From positions 117,900-181,899 of the forward strand of contig NZ_LMDG01000032.1 of NCBI RefSeq assembly GCF_001426265.1: a stretch of 64,000 nt of DNA, written 5' to 3'. Under the pieces are notes generated by a model. The model saw nothing but the letters and a program-made list of their open reading frames with translations. It made no database searches and had not been told where the DNA came from. Each line of letters opens with the position of its first letter. Within the stretch, counting starts at the first letter, position 1. The translations under genes were made by a program, and so were the position numbers. Shown here piece by piece: positions 44,754 through 53,767 of the stretch. Source of the DNA: Rhizobium sp. Root1220 (GTDB lineage Bacteria > Pseudomonadota > Alphaproteobacteria > Rhizobiales > Rhizobiaceae).

Positions 44754-45650
44754 GTGAGCTTCATGGTCCTCAATTCTCACGAACGGCGCGTCGAGCGCCA
44801 GCTGCTCGTGATCCTGCTGCCATCACTGGTGTTGCTTCTGGCCTTCGTGATCTATCCCGCGCTATATTCCGTCTACCTGAGCTTCACCAACGAAGCGCTG
44901 ACGGGGGCTGCCGCCCTTCGACCGCGCTTTGTCGGCATTCGCAACTATGCGCGACTCCTCAATGACGCGAAATTCTGGAACGCGCTGCTCGTCACCTTTT
45001 TCTTCGTGATCGGTTCGGCCGTGATCGGCCAGTTTGTTCTCGGGTTGATCTCTGCCATGGCGCTACGCCGGAACATTCGTTTCCGGCAGATATTCTCGTC
45101 CATCATCCTTTTGCCGAACGCCGCGCCCGAGGTTGTCGCCGGCTTCATGTGGATTTCAATGCTCGCGGGCGGCGAGCACGCCACGCTCAGCCGCATCGTC
45201 AGCTTCTTCGGTGTCACGCCGGCCGATTGGCTGCAGGTCTTTCCGCTGTCGATGATCATCATCGTCAACACCTGGCGCGGCATCGCGACAGCAATGATAC
45301 TGCTGACGGCGGGTCTCAGCACTATTCCCAGCGAAATCTACGAGGCGGCGCGCATGGATGGCGCGACCCCTTCACAGATGTTCCGCCGTATCACCCTTCC
45401 GCTGATGATGCCGACAATCCTGCTTTACATGCTGATCTCGGCCGTTTCGACGATCGCCGTATTCGGCCTCGTCTATGCGCTGACACGCGGTGGTCCGGGT
45501 GGAGCGACCGAGGTCATCAGCATCTACATCTATAACCAATCGTTCACGGCATTCCAGCTTGGCTATGGCGCAGCGGTCGCGGTGGTTACTTTGCTGATCT
45601 CGCTGATCCTCGGCATCGGCTATGTGCGGTCCATGAAGGTGGAGGTCTGA
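44754..45650 (+). CDS. ABC sugar permease, MalF type (Thu-like module)
   Basis: 298 aa from a GTG at 44754 (an ATG at 44763 is an alternative). Six spans and an EAA loop (IYEAARMDGATPSQMFRRITLPLMM). It forms the channel with the permease encoded next and takes substrate from the binding protein at 43386. It is one base short of touching the next gene. Confidence 0.92.
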   Translation: MSFMVLNSHERRVERQLLVILLPSLVLLLAFVIYPALYSVYLSFTNEALTGAAALRPRFVGIRNYARLLNDAKFWNALLVTFFFVIGSAVIGQFVLGLISAMALRRNIRFRQIFSSIILLPNAAPEVVAGFMWISMLAGGEHATLSRIVSFFGVTPADWLQVFPLSMIIIVNTWRGIATAMILLTAGLSTIPSEIYEAARMDGATPSQMFRRITLPLMMPTILLYMLISAVSTIAVFGLVYALTRGGPGGATEVISIYIYNQSFTAFQLGYGAAVAVVTLLISLILGIGYVRSMKVEV

Positions 45651-45651
45651 C

Positions 45652-46563
45652 ATGGCTGCAATCTCTCCGACAGAAAATGCGAACAAGACCCGTTCGGATC
45701 TGCTTGCCTATGCGACACTGTCGTTGATCTCGATCTTCTGCGCTGTACCTTTCTTCTGGGTGCTGCTGGCGTCCCTCGATGGCAACGCGCAGCTGTTCCT
45801 GCGGTGGCCGGAGCAATGGACGGTTGCCAATTATCTGCGCGTCTTCACCAAGGAGGATGGAGCGAAATGGCTCTTCAATTCGCTTTTTGTGGTTGGTGGG
45901 GCGACCGTTTTGGTCATGGTGCTCGCCGGCCTCGGCGGTTATGCGCTGTCACGAACGCGCGCCTGGTGGAAGCTGCCGTTTCTTTACGCGATCCTGCTGA
46001 TCCGTGTGCTGCCACCGACCGCGCTTGTCGTGCCGCTCTATAAGTTCCTTTTGACGCTGAACAACATAGAAGGCGCCATTCTTAGGCCGATCTTCGGCGG
46101 ATACACCCGGGCGATCATGCGCTGGACGGGCTTCATCGACGGCTATCTGGGCTTGATCCTGGTGCTGGCGACCATGCAGTTGCCGCTCGCACTGTGGATC
46201 ATGAAAACCTTCTTCGATGGCCTTCCGCGTGACTACGAGGAGGCGGCGCTGATGGACGGGGCGACGTTGATGCAGCGCATTCGGCGGGTACTGATCCCGC
46301 TGGCGCTGCCGGGCCTCGCCGCTGCCGGACTGTTTGCCTTCATGTCGGCATGGGGCGATTTCCTGCTGCCGCTGATCTTCCTGTCGTCTCCGGAGCTGCA
46401 AACGCTGCCGCTCGGTCTGTTTCGCGCTTTCCTGCGCATCAACGAGATCGACTACGGCCTGCTGGCCGCCCTCGCCTTCATCTATCTCCTACCGGCCGTT
46501 GTCGCCTTCGGCTTCGCGCGACGCTTCCTCGTCCAGACCTTCGCGGGCGGCGTCAAAGGCTGA
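45652..46563 (+). CDS. ABC sugar permease, MalG type (Thu-like module)
   Basis: 303 aa with six spans and an EAA loop (YEEAALMDGATLMQRIRRVLIPLALP). The ATG lies 2 nt past the stop of the previous gene. The partner of the first permease. Confidence 0.92.
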   Translation: MAAISPTENANKTRSDLLAYATLSLISIFCAVPFFWVLLASLDGNAQLFLRWPEQWTVANYLRVFTKEDGAKWLFNSLFVVGGATVLVMVLAGLGGYALSRTRAWWKLPFLYAILLIRVLPPTALVVPLYKFLLTLNNIEGAILRPIFGGYTRAIMRWTGFIDGYLGLILVLATMQLPLALWIMKTFFDGLPRDYEEAALMDGATLMQRIRRVLIPLALPGLAAAGLFAFMSAWGDFLLPLIFLSSPELQTLPLGLFRAFLRINEIDYGLLAALAFIYLLPAVVAFGFARRFLVQTFAGGVKG

Positions 46564-46584
46564 TATCCAGAAAGAGCTTCAACG

Positions 46585-47670
46585 ATGATCAATCTCAAGA
46601 ACGTTCGCAAATTCTACGGCGCCCTGGAGGTTATCAAGGGGGTTGATATCACGGTGGAGGATGGCGAATTCGCGGTATTCGTCGGCCCGTCCGGCTGTGG
46701 GAAGTCCACGCTGCTGCGCATGATTGCTGGCCTCGAGGGCATTGACGATGGAGACCTCATTCTCAATGGCCAGCGCATCAACGACGTGCCGCCGGACAAG
46801 CGCGGAATTGCCATGGTGTTCCAGTCCTATGCACTTTATCCGCATATGACCGTGGCGCAGAATATCGGCTTCTCACTGAGCCTCAAGAAGGTGCCGGAGG
46901 CGGAAATCCGGAAGCAGGTTGAAGGCGTCGCCGAGATATTGCAGCTGACCGATTATCTGGACCGGCGTCCGGCCGCACTCTCGGGAGGGCAGCGGCAGCG
47001 TGTCGCGATCGGCCGCGCGATCATCAAGAAGCCGTCGCTGATCCTCTTCGATGAACCACTCTCCAACCTCGACTCCGCGCTTCGGGTCCAGATGCGCGCG
47101 GAATTGCAGCGCTTGCATCGGGAGCTGAAGGCAACCGTCGTTTACGTGACCCATGACCAGGTCGAGGCCATGACTATGGCCGACCGGATCGTTGTTTTGA
47201 ACAAGGGCGTTGTCGCACAGCAAGGTGCGCCGATGGCACTATACCATCAGCCCGAAAACGAGTTCGTCGCGACTTTCATCGGCTCACCGAAGATGAACAC
47301 GATTCCGGTCACGATCACAAGGCCGTTGGGCGGGAAGCTTCGGGCGGAAAGTCCGATCGGTCTTGCACTGGACTTCGCAGACACGAACGGCGCGGTGCCG
47401 CAAGGGGAAGCGACGCTGGGCATCCGGCCGGAACATCTGAAAATCGCCTCCGAAGCACAAGGCAGCTTTTCGGCCGAGGTCGTCATCGTGGAGCGACTCG
47501 GCGTCGAGACCTACCTGACCGTCGGTTCGCCGGAACAACCAATTGTCGTTCGCGCTGATGGCGATATCCCGGTTCGGCCCGGCGATCGCGTAGCGCTGAA
47601 AGCGGACACGTCCACCTGCCATCTTTTCGATTCCGCTGGACGATTGATCCGCGCGGCACAAGCTTCATAA
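46585..47670 (+). CDS. ABC transporter ATPase, MalK/ThuK type
   Basis: 361 aa. Walker A (GPSGCGKST, about 36-44), signature (LSGGQRQR), Walker B (LILFDEPLSNLD) and H loop (VTHDQVEA) are intact, with a TOBE regulatory domain at the C-terminus. It has no insertion, unlike the ATPase at 27971. Energises the Thu-like importer. Confidence 0.94.
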   Translation: MINLKNVRKFYGALEVIKGVDITVEDGEFAVFVGPSGCGKSTLLRMIAGLEGIDDGDLILNGQRINDVPPDKRGIAMVFQSYALYPHMTVAQNIGFSLSLKKVPEAEIRKQVEGVAEILQLTDYLDRRPAALSGGQRQRVAIGRAIIKKPSLILFDEPLSNLDSALRVQMRAELQRLHRELKATVVYVTHDQVEAMTMADRIVVLNKGVVAQQGAPMALYHQPENEFVATFIGSPKMNTIPVTITRPLGGKLRAESPIGLALDFADTNGAVPQGEATLGIRPEHLKIASEAQGSFSAEVVIVERLGVETYLTVGSPEQPIVVRADGDIPVRPGDRVALKADTSTCHLFDSAGRLIRAAQAS

Positions 47671-47683
47671 CATCGAGGACATC

Positions 47684-48430
47684 ATGACAATCAAGGTCAC
47701 CATCTGGAACGAAGGACGCCACGAGCAACTGCACAAGGAGGTACAGGAGATCTATCCGGATCGGATCGACGGCGCGATTGCGGCAGGCATCCAGCATCCT
47801 GATTTCGAGATCCGCCGGGGTACGCTCGACGATCCCGACGAGGGTCTCCCCGACTCCGTCCTGAACGATACCGATGTGCTGCTGTGGTGGGGGCATATGG
47901 CCCACGAGGATGTCAGCGACGGACTGATCGACCGCGTGCAGCAGCGCGTACTCAAAGGCATGGGCTTGCTGGTCCTTCACTCGGGCCATCATTCCAAACT
48001 TTTTCGCCGGCTGATGGGCACCAATGCCAACCTTTCCTGGCGTGAGACGCCGGAGGGAGATCTCGAACGAGTCTGGGTGATCAACCCGTCGCATCCGATT
48101 GCCGAAGGGCTACCGCCCTTTTTCGAGGTGAATGCTTCGGAGATGTACGGCGAGCCCTTCGATATTCCGCAGCCGGACGAGCTGGTCTTCATTTCCTGGT
48201 ATTCAGGCGGTGAGGTCTTCCGCAGCGGCTGCACCTTCCAGCGGGGCCGCGGACGTATTTTCTTCTTCAGCCCGGGTCACGAAAGCTATCCGATTTACCA
48301 CGACAAGACGATCCACAAGGTCATCTCGAACGGTATCCGCTGGGCGAAGCAGACCCATACGGATGGCCGTGTTCTGGAGAATTGGCACCGGGCGGAGCCT
48401 ATCCACAATCGTCCGGCGAAGAAGGCCTGA
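47684..48430 (+). CDS. thuA: ThuA-family trehalose-utilisation protein
   Basis: 248 aa, class I amidotransferase-like fold of the ThuA type. The GHM in LLWWGHMAHED and HSGHHSK and the closing SPGHESYPIYHDK run are the family marks. In Sinorhizobium, ThuA acts with ThuB on trehalose or related disaccharides to give 3-keto forms. Here it is the last gene of the ABC operon, 13 bp after the ATPase, and the ThuB-like gene is divergent upstream, so the pair flanks the transporter. The symbol is by family; the substrate may differ from trehalose. Confidence 0.82.
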   Translation: MTIKVTIWNEGRHEQLHKEVQEIYPDRIDGAIAAGIQHPDFEIRRGTLDDPDEGLPDSVLNDTDVLLWWGHMAHEDVSDGLIDRVQQRVLKGMGLLVLHSGHHSKLFRRLMGTNANLSWRETPEGDLERVWVINPSHPIAEGLPPFFEVNASEMYGEPFDIPQPDELVFISWYSGGEVFRSGCTFQRGRGRIFFFSPGHESYPIYHDKTIHKVISNGIRWAKQTHTDGRVLENWHRAEPIHNRPAKKA

Positions 48431-48510
48431 TCGCGTTTATCGCGCCATGCCTTATCGGGCCGACAACGGTTAAGTCCGACAATTCGATCTGCCATGACGG
48501 GATGGATGGA

Positions 48511-48534
48511 CGCGGGTGCCGCAGGGCACCCGCG
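48511..48534. terminator. Hairpin between convergent genes
   Basis: 10-bp stem with a GCAG loop between the stops of the ThuA gene (48430) and the minus-strand gene at 48541. It can serve both strands. Confidence 0.6.
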
Positions 48535-48540
48535 AACGGT

Positions 48541-48978
48541 TTAAGCCAAGAAGATCGCGCGCAATCGCGCGAATAGCCCCGGCCGCTCCGTGGCGACCGC
48601 CGCGCGAATGTGCCGAGCTGCCGCCGAGGCGCTGACGGTGGCGCCGAAATGGCAGTAGCAGATGATGTCATGCAACTCTTCGTCAGCGAGCTCGAAGAAC
48701 CGCTTCGTCTCGCCGTAGGTATCATTCTGCAATCCGGCGGCCCGCAGGATCGGATCCTCGAAGGCGACGGTGAGCGGTGAGTTGTCACTTCGCATGAGCG
48801 CGGTGACGCAGGCAGGCTGGTGCTCCGTCTGGTAGAGTGTTGCGAGGCGGCGGTGCGGACTCCGTTCAAGGTCTTGCGCCCAGCGTTGCAAGCGCTCGCC
48901 ACGCAACATTATCCGTTGCGAACACGCTGGTTCGATCTCCGCGATGTTCTGCAGTTGCTCCAATGTCTGATGTTTCAT
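48541..48978 (-). CDS. Hypothetical protein
   Basis: About 145 aa, soluble, with no signal peptide. The N-terminal half has a Leu-rich helix (QTLEQLQNIAEIEPACSQRI), and there are three cysteines, among them an ICYCHFG run that could bind metal. No domain recognised. GGAG lies 6 nt before the ATG at 48978; an earlier ATG at 48990 has no ribosome site. Confidence 0.55.
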   Translation of the reverse strand: MKHQTLEQLQNIAEIEPACSQRIMLRGERLQRWAQDLERSPHRRLATLYQTEHQPACVTALMRSDNSPLTVAFEDPILRAAGLQNDTYGETKRFFELADEELHDIICYCHFGATVSASAAARHIRAAVATERPGLFARLRAIFLA

Positions 48979-49514
48979 TGTGGGCTCCATTCGACTGATG
49001 GTTTGCGCAGCCCCATTGCAACATGCGCCCTTGTAAACGGAGCTAGCGGACGGGGCGGGTCAATCAAGTCGTGTCGAGTATGAATTCGCATGCCTGCCCT
49101 GCGTGACGACCAGGTAACATTGGAGCGACCCAAGACCGGCAGTTCCCCGCGGGGAACAGCGATGGGGCACCTCAGTCGCGGCGCGATTTTGCGTGGCCGC
49201 AGCCCTAAATTAACGCCAAATCAGTCGACGAATTTAGACGAATCAGTGATGATCAGGTTCCGATCCGGCGCTGACGGCCCATTTATCAAATTGTGCGCTG
49301 TTGCCTTGCGTTCCCATCACCACCCTTCGAAAGAAGGAAGTGGCTGTAGGCCGTAGAGGAAGCTAGGTGCTGATTTGCTGCCGTAACGGTAAATATCTAT
49401 GGTTAACCAGAGGTTTAGCAGGCCACAAGGATCGATCGCCATCCGCCGTTCTAATGTGATCTGTCAATCGTTACGTGCGGTTCTGGTGCTTTTACCGCGA
49501 TCCGCGGTGCCGGC
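48979..49514. other. Intergenic stretch without supported features
   Basis: About 530 bp with no convincing gene. Short frames here have no ribosome site and no protein-like composition. No strong hairpin, operator or insertion sequence was seen. Confidence 0.4.
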
Positions 49515-50339
49515 TCAGCACACTGTCCGGAACCGTTGCGCGCAGGTTGACAGCACCTCTTCGCCTGGCCTTTTCCACCAGTTTGCAGCCGAGAAGATTT
49601 CGACCTCCTGTGGCCCATGATAGCCGGCTGTCTCGATCATTCCGCGAATACGCTTCAAGTCGATAACACCATCACCCATCATGCCGCGATCGAGCAACAT
49701 ATCTGTCGTCGGGACCAACCAGTCGCAGATGTGATGGGCGAGAATACGCCCGGAAGCGCCGGCGCGGGCGATCTGCTGTTCGAGTTTGGGATCCCACCAG
49801 ACATGATAGACGTCGACGGCAACGCCTATGCCATCGCCCAGCAGGTCGCAGATGTCGAGCGCCTGTTCGAGTGTGTTCACGCATGCGCGGTCGGCGGCAT
49901 ACATCGGGTGCAAGGGTTCGATGGCGATGGGAACGCCGGATGCCCGGGCATGCGGCAGGATCGCAGCGATGCCATCGGCGACCATCTCGCGTGCGTGGGG
50001 AATGTCTTTCGAACCAGTCGGTAGACCGCCGACGACGAGGACAAGGCAGTCTGCATTCAGGGTCGCAGCCTCGTCGATCGCTTTCTTGTTGTCGTCGATG
50101 GCAGTAGCGCGCCCGACGGCGTCGGCCGCCGGAAACATGCCACCGCGGCAAAGTCCGGTCACCCTCAGCCCGTTGTCGGTGACAATGCGGGCTGCCTCTG
50201 CAAGGCCGATCGCATGGACCTGATCGCGCCAGGGCGCGATTGCCGAGATCTTATGCGTGAGGCAGGCATCGACGGCCTGTTTCATGTTGTACTGCTGTCG
50301 GACGGTCGCAAGATTGATCGAAAGGCCGTCGATTTCCAT
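49515..50339 (-). CDS. Sugar phosphate isomerase/epimerase (TIM barrel, AP-endonuclease-2 fold)
   Basis: 274 aa. The metal-binding pattern of xylose-isomerase-like enzymes is present: an E in IAIEPLHP, VAVDVYHVWWD with D and H, and an AHHICDW H-x-C segment, with E in the QEVEIFS closing strand. Substrate not deducible. It is the third gene of the 49515-52737 operon, 45 bp downstream of the DUF993 gene, and likely acts on the product of the neighbouring dehydrogenase. Confidence 0.85.
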   Translation of the reverse strand: MEIDGLSINLATVRQQYNMKQAVDACLTHKISAIAPWRDQVHAIGLAEAARIVTDNGLRVTGLCRGGMFPAADAVGRATAIDDNKKAIDEAATLNADCLVLVVGGLPTGSKDIPHAREMVADGIAAILPHARASGVPIAIEPLHPMYAADRACVNTLEQALDICDLLGDGIGVAVDVYHVWWDPKLEQQIARAGASGRILAHHICDWLVPTTDMLLDRGMMGDGVIDLKRIRGMIETAGYHGPQEVEIFSAANWWKRPGEEVLSTCAQRFRTVC

Positions 50340-50384
50340 GGATGCTCCTCCCGCTTCGCTAGCCGCGAAGCGTTGCGTTGATTC

Positions 50385-51557
50385 CTAGATGCCTGCAGTC
50401 GCCAGAATCGTCTTCATGCGGTTTGCAGCCATATCCGGATCCCTCAGGACGCGTGCCTCGTCGGCTAGACGGAACAGTTCTGCCAGGTGGACCACGGAGC
50501 GCGCGCTCTGCTGGCCTCCCAGCATCTGGAAATGGTTCTGGAATCCGTTCAGGTAGGCGAGGAAGACGACGCCGGTCTTGTAGAAGCGCGTCGGCGTCTT
50601 GAAGATATGACGCGACAGCGGCACGGTCGGCGCGAGGATGTCGTGGAACCCCTTGATGTCGTCCATTGCAAGCTTTTGAAGAGCGGCGCTCGCTGCGGGC
50701 GCTATCGCATCGAAGATGCCGAGCAGCGCATGCGAGTGGCCCTGCTCATCGCCGGCAATCAGTTCGGCATAGTTGAAGTCGTCGCCGGTATACATCTTCA
50801 CCGCCGGATCGAGCCGCCGTCGCATGATGATTTCCTTCTCCGCGGAAAGCAGGGAAATCTTCACTCCGTCGACCCTGGCGGCGTTGTCGTTGATGATCGC
50901 GATCGCGGTCTCCATCGCGCGCAGGTCGTCCGACGAGCCCCAGTAGCCGGCCAAGGCAGGATCGAACATGTCGCCGAGCCAGTGGATCATGACCGGCTCG
51001 CGGACCTGCCGCAGGATGCGCGCGTAGACGCGAGCATAGTCGTCCGGGCTTTTTGCCACCGCCGCCAGTGCGCGGCTCGCCATCAGGATGACCCGCCCGC
51101 CCTGCCCCTCGACATAGGCGACCTGCTCCTCATAGGCGCGGATCACGTCGTCGATAGTGACGTCAGGTCCCGGTGCCAGGTGATCTGTTCCAGCACCATA
51201 CGCAATCAGTGCGCCCGGGCGTTTGCGCGCCGCCGACTGGACGTTGGCGATAAGTTCCTTGGCGCCGGTCCAGTCCAGCCCCATGCCCCGCTGGGCGGTA
51301 TCCATGGCCTCGGCGACGCCGAGGCCGAGGTCCCAGAGATATTCGCGAAATGCAATCGTCCGCTCCCAGTCGATATTGCGATCGATCCAGGGATCGTTGT
51401 CGGCGAGCGGATCGACGACGACGTGGGCGGCAGCGTAGGCCACACGGTTGAATGCGGGCTCGCCGGCGGCACGCCGCGGCGGGGCAATCGGGGTGTTGGC
51501 GGTCGTATAGTCGAGCAGTTTGCCGCCGGAGACGGGAAGGCGAAGGGTGGCTGGCAT
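50385..51557 (-). CDS. DUF993 family protein (dihydrodipicolinate-synthase-like)
   Basis: 390 aa. The family is related to the DapA aldolase fold: TIM-barrel-like repeats with ALIAYGAGTDHLAP, VMIHWLGDMFDPALAGYWG and KMYTGDDFNYAEL segments. A candidate Schiff-base lysine lies in VDGVKISLLS. The reaction is unknown; probably a retro-aldol or dehydratase step on a sugar acid or keto-sugar. It starts 5 nt after the stop of the Gfo/Idh gene (ATG at 51557), so the two are coupled. Confidence 0.82.
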   Translation of the reverse strand: MPATLRLPVSGGKLLDYTTANTPIAPPRRAAGEPAFNRVAYAAAHVVVDPLADNDPWIDRNIDWERTIAFREYLWDLGLGVAEAMDTAQRGMGLDWTGAKELIANVQSAARKRPGALIAYGAGTDHLAPGPDVTIDDVIRAYEEQVAYVEGQGGRVILMASRALAAVAKSPDDYARVYARILRQVREPVMIHWLGDMFDPALAGYWGSSDDLRAMETAIAIINDNAARVDGVKISLLSAEKEIIMRRRLDPAVKMYTGDDFNYAELIAGDEQGHSHALLGIFDAIAPAASAALQKLAMDDIKGFHDILAPTVPLSRHIFKTPTRFYKTGVVFLAYLNGFQNHFQMLGGQQSARSVVHLAELFRLADEARVLRDPDMAANRMKTILATAGI

Positions 51558-51561
51558 GGCG

Positions 51562-52737
51562 TCACGCGACCTTGCGAACGGGTGTCTCGGCGAGCGACGG
51601 TACGTCGACCCAACGCCGTTCCTTCCAGCTCTGATGGGCCAGTTCGGCAAGCTGCACGCCCTTGGCGCCTTCGCGCAGCGTGAATTTCCACGGGGCATCG
51701 TCAACGACATAGCGGAGGAAATCCTCCCATTGCGCCTTGAAGCCGTTGTCGAAGACCTGCGTTTCCGGGACCTCGTCCCAGGTCTTGTAGAAGTCGATCG
51801 TTTGCGGCTGGTCCGGGTTCCACACCGGCTTCGGTGTGTTGACGCGATGCTGCGTCCAGCACTTCGTCAGTCCGCAGGCCGCCGAGCCATGTGTGCCGTC
51901 GACCTGGAAGGTGACGAGGTCATCGCGACGGACGCGCACGGCCCAGGACGAATTGATGTGCGCAACGATACCGCCTTCGAGTTCGAAGGTCGAATAGGCG
52001 GCGTCGTCGGCATCTGCCCGGTAGGTCTTGCCGCTTTCATCGACGCGGCTTGGGATATGGGTCGAGGCATAGCAACTGACGGCCTTCACTTCGCCGAAGA
52101 GGTTGTCCAGCACATAGCGCCAATGCGGCAGCATATCGAGGATCATTCCGCCGCCGTCTGCCGCGCGATAGTTCCAGGAAGGCCGCTGCCCCTTCACGCC
52201 CCAATCGCCCTCGAACACCCAGTAGCCAAACTCGCCGCGCACCGAAAGAATCTTGCCGAAGAAGCCGCTATCGCGCAGCAACGCAATCTTGCGCAGGCCC
52301 GGCAGGTAGAGCTTGTCCTGCACGACGCCGTTCTTGACCCCGCGCTGCTCGGCAAGGTCTGCCACGGACAGCGCCTCGCCAAGCGTTTCCGAGATCGGCT
52401 TTTCGCAATAGACATGCTTGCCGGCCTCGATGGCCCTCTTCAGAAGCGATACGCGCATCTGAGTCGAGCCGGCGTCGAAGAAGATACTGTTGTGCGGATC
52501 GGCCAAAGCACTGTCGAGGTCTGTCGTTGTGCGCGTCAGACCATGCCTGCGGGCGATCGCCTCGATCTTGTCGGCATTTCGGCCAACGAGGATCGGATCG
52601 GGCATCAGCCGGTCGCCGTTCCCGAGTTCAAGTCCTCCCTGCTCCCGGATCGCAAGGATGGACCGCACCAGGTGCTGGTTGTAGCCCATGCGGCCGGTAA
52701 TCCCGTGCATGATAATGCCGAGCGATTTTACAGCCAT
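51562..52737 (-). CDS. Gfo/Idh/MocA-family dehydrogenase
   Basis: About 391 aa. N-terminal NAD fold (LGIIMHGITGRMGYNQHLVRS), the Y-C-EKP motif (HVYCEKPISET) and the substrate domain (DGGGMILDMLPHWRYVLDN). The ATG at 52737 follows GGAGGAAGAGG. First gene of the operon with DUF993 and the isomerase, so it probably oxidises the imported sugar. The gene that would import the substrate is not obvious here; the nearest ABC systems are at 43386 and 59161. An operator-like palindrome lies upstream at 52763-52780. Confidence 0.9.
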   Translation of the reverse strand: MAVKSLGIIMHGITGRMGYNQHLVRSILAIREQGGLELGNGDRLMPDPILVGRNADKIEAIARRHGLTRTTTDLDSALADPHNSIFFDAGSTQMRVSLLKRAIEAGKHVYCEKPISETLGEALSVADLAEQRGVKNGVVQDKLYLPGLRKIALLRDSGFFGKILSVRGEFGYWVFEGDWGVKGQRPSWNYRAADGGGMILDMLPHWRYVLDNLFGEVKAVSCYASTHIPSRVDESGKTYRADADDAAYSTFELEGGIVAHINSSWAVRVRRDDLVTFQVDGTHGSAACGLTKCWTQHRVNTPKPVWNPDQPQTIDFYKTWDEVPETQVFDNGFKAQWEDFLRYVVDDAPWKFTLREGAKGVQLAELAHQSWKERRWVDVPSLAETPVRKVA

Positions 52738-52762
52738 CTGCCTCTTCCTCCCAATAAATAAC

Positions 52763-52780
52763 CAGTTAGTTACATAACTG
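52763..52780. promoter_or_regulatory. Palindromic operator-like site in front of the Gfo/Idh operon
   Basis: CAGTTA and TAACTG arms with a 6-nt spacer, 26-43 nt before the start codon. It has the same 6-6-6 layout as the palindrome at 43206-43223 but different arms, so a different repressor is likely. Confidence 0.45.
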
Positions 52781-52865
52781 ACACGCCAGAATCGTGCTGT
52801 CAACCGGGTGAGAGATAAGGACCTCGATCGAAAATGCCGAATGCAGCGACCGTGGAGCGCGGCCG

Positions 52866-53021
52866 TTAGAGGCTATTGGACCCAAGGGTCGGAATCGGCT
52901 CCCCATAGATAGAGCTGGCTACCACGAGTGGACCAAACTGCCGCATCAGGATGACGAAGAGGCAGGAAATCGCGACGGCGGAAAACAGCGCAAATGTCAG
53001 GATCTGAAACGGCCCGAGCAT
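52866..53021 (-). CDS. Possible 51-aa membrane protein
   Basis: A small frame with a well-formed hydrophobic span (residues about 6-25: ILTFALFSAVAISCLFVILM) and a polar C-terminal tail. The ribosome site is poor (nearest GAGG is 17 nt away), and other frames overlap it. It could be a real small membrane protein or a fragment of a decayed permease. I see no family. Confidence 0.3.
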   Translation of the reverse strand: MLGPFQILTFALFSAVAISCLFVILMRQFGPLVVASSIYGEPIPTLGSNSL

Positions 53022-53179
53022 CGCATTGGTGCAATTGCCTCATTGCCGTTTCCTGCTGCTCAATGCCACGCTTATCGGAGTGCACGCAGATGGTACAACG
53101 CCTACTCTCCCGCGTCAGCCGTGTTTGCACGGAGATTGATGCATGGCCGGGTACCGGCCGAAGGGAAGCGCCGGCCTGG

Positions 53180-53413
53180 CTAGCCGTTGTCATTTGCACA
53201 TAAAAAAGGTGCCTGGGCTGTCTTCCGCCTCGCCAGCTTCATCACATACTCATCTGCCAGGTCGGCAACTTCGAGCGCTATCTCATCCTCTCGCCAGCCA
53301 GCGCGCACAGCTCCATCGATGAGCCGTTGCAACTCGCGTCTGAACACGGCACGACGCTCCCAGCCGCGGTTGCCGTCAAAGAACCCGTATTGTGGGGGGC
53401 GAATTTCCCTCAT
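53180..53413 (-). CDS. Hypothetical small protein
   Basis: 77 aa. The middle part is a charged, helical stretch (REDEIALEVADLADEYVMKLARRK), and the protein ends in ANDNG, a tail seen in many small rhizobial proteins. No signal peptide or membrane span. Function unknown. The ribosome site before the ATG at 53413 is weak. Confidence 0.55.
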   Translation of the reverse strand: MREIRPPQYGFFDGNRGWERRAVFRRELQRLIDGAVRAGWREDEIALEVADLADEYVMKLARRKTAQAPFLCANDNG

Positions 53414-53767
53414 AGCCAGTTATGGCACAGTTTGGACACTTTTCAACCGCAATTGATACGATAAGTATCAAAGAATTAAGACGTAAGCCTATCTGAAGTT
53501 GAGTATGATAACGAATAAAACTTGAGATGGCGAGGATAGTTAGCCCGGTTGTGTGGTATTGGCGCATGTTTTTGTTGCGCGTGCCTGCTCCCGTTTTGTC
53601 TGCGGACATTCAATTTGCAGGTTGAGGCGTGACAGCGCTCGGCCAGTGTTTCCACGTCGTGCCATTCCTGGCGATGCAGCCCTATGCTTCGGCTATCGCG
53701 TTGGAGGAAATATCGTGCGTCGCCAAGAAGACGGGACTGCTCAACCTGACAAGAAACGCGTGAACCA
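53414..53767. other. AT-rich intergenic stretch with a tiny frame
   Basis: About 350 bp with lower GC than its surroundings. A GTG at 53715 preceded by GGAGGAAATATC opens an 18-codon frame (RRQEDGTAQPDKKRVNH) that may be a leader or the stub of a lost gene. Nothing else is seen. Confidence 0.3.

Noticed and set aside
49090..49356. Open frame of 88 codons in the 48979-49514 gap
   Set aside because: No ribosome site, no protein-like pattern and no promoter; treated as chance.
53490..53512. GTATGATA near 53500 as a twelfth copy of the shared promoter element
   Set aside because: It has the -10-like half, but the preceding bases lack CCTASAC, so it is probably chance.
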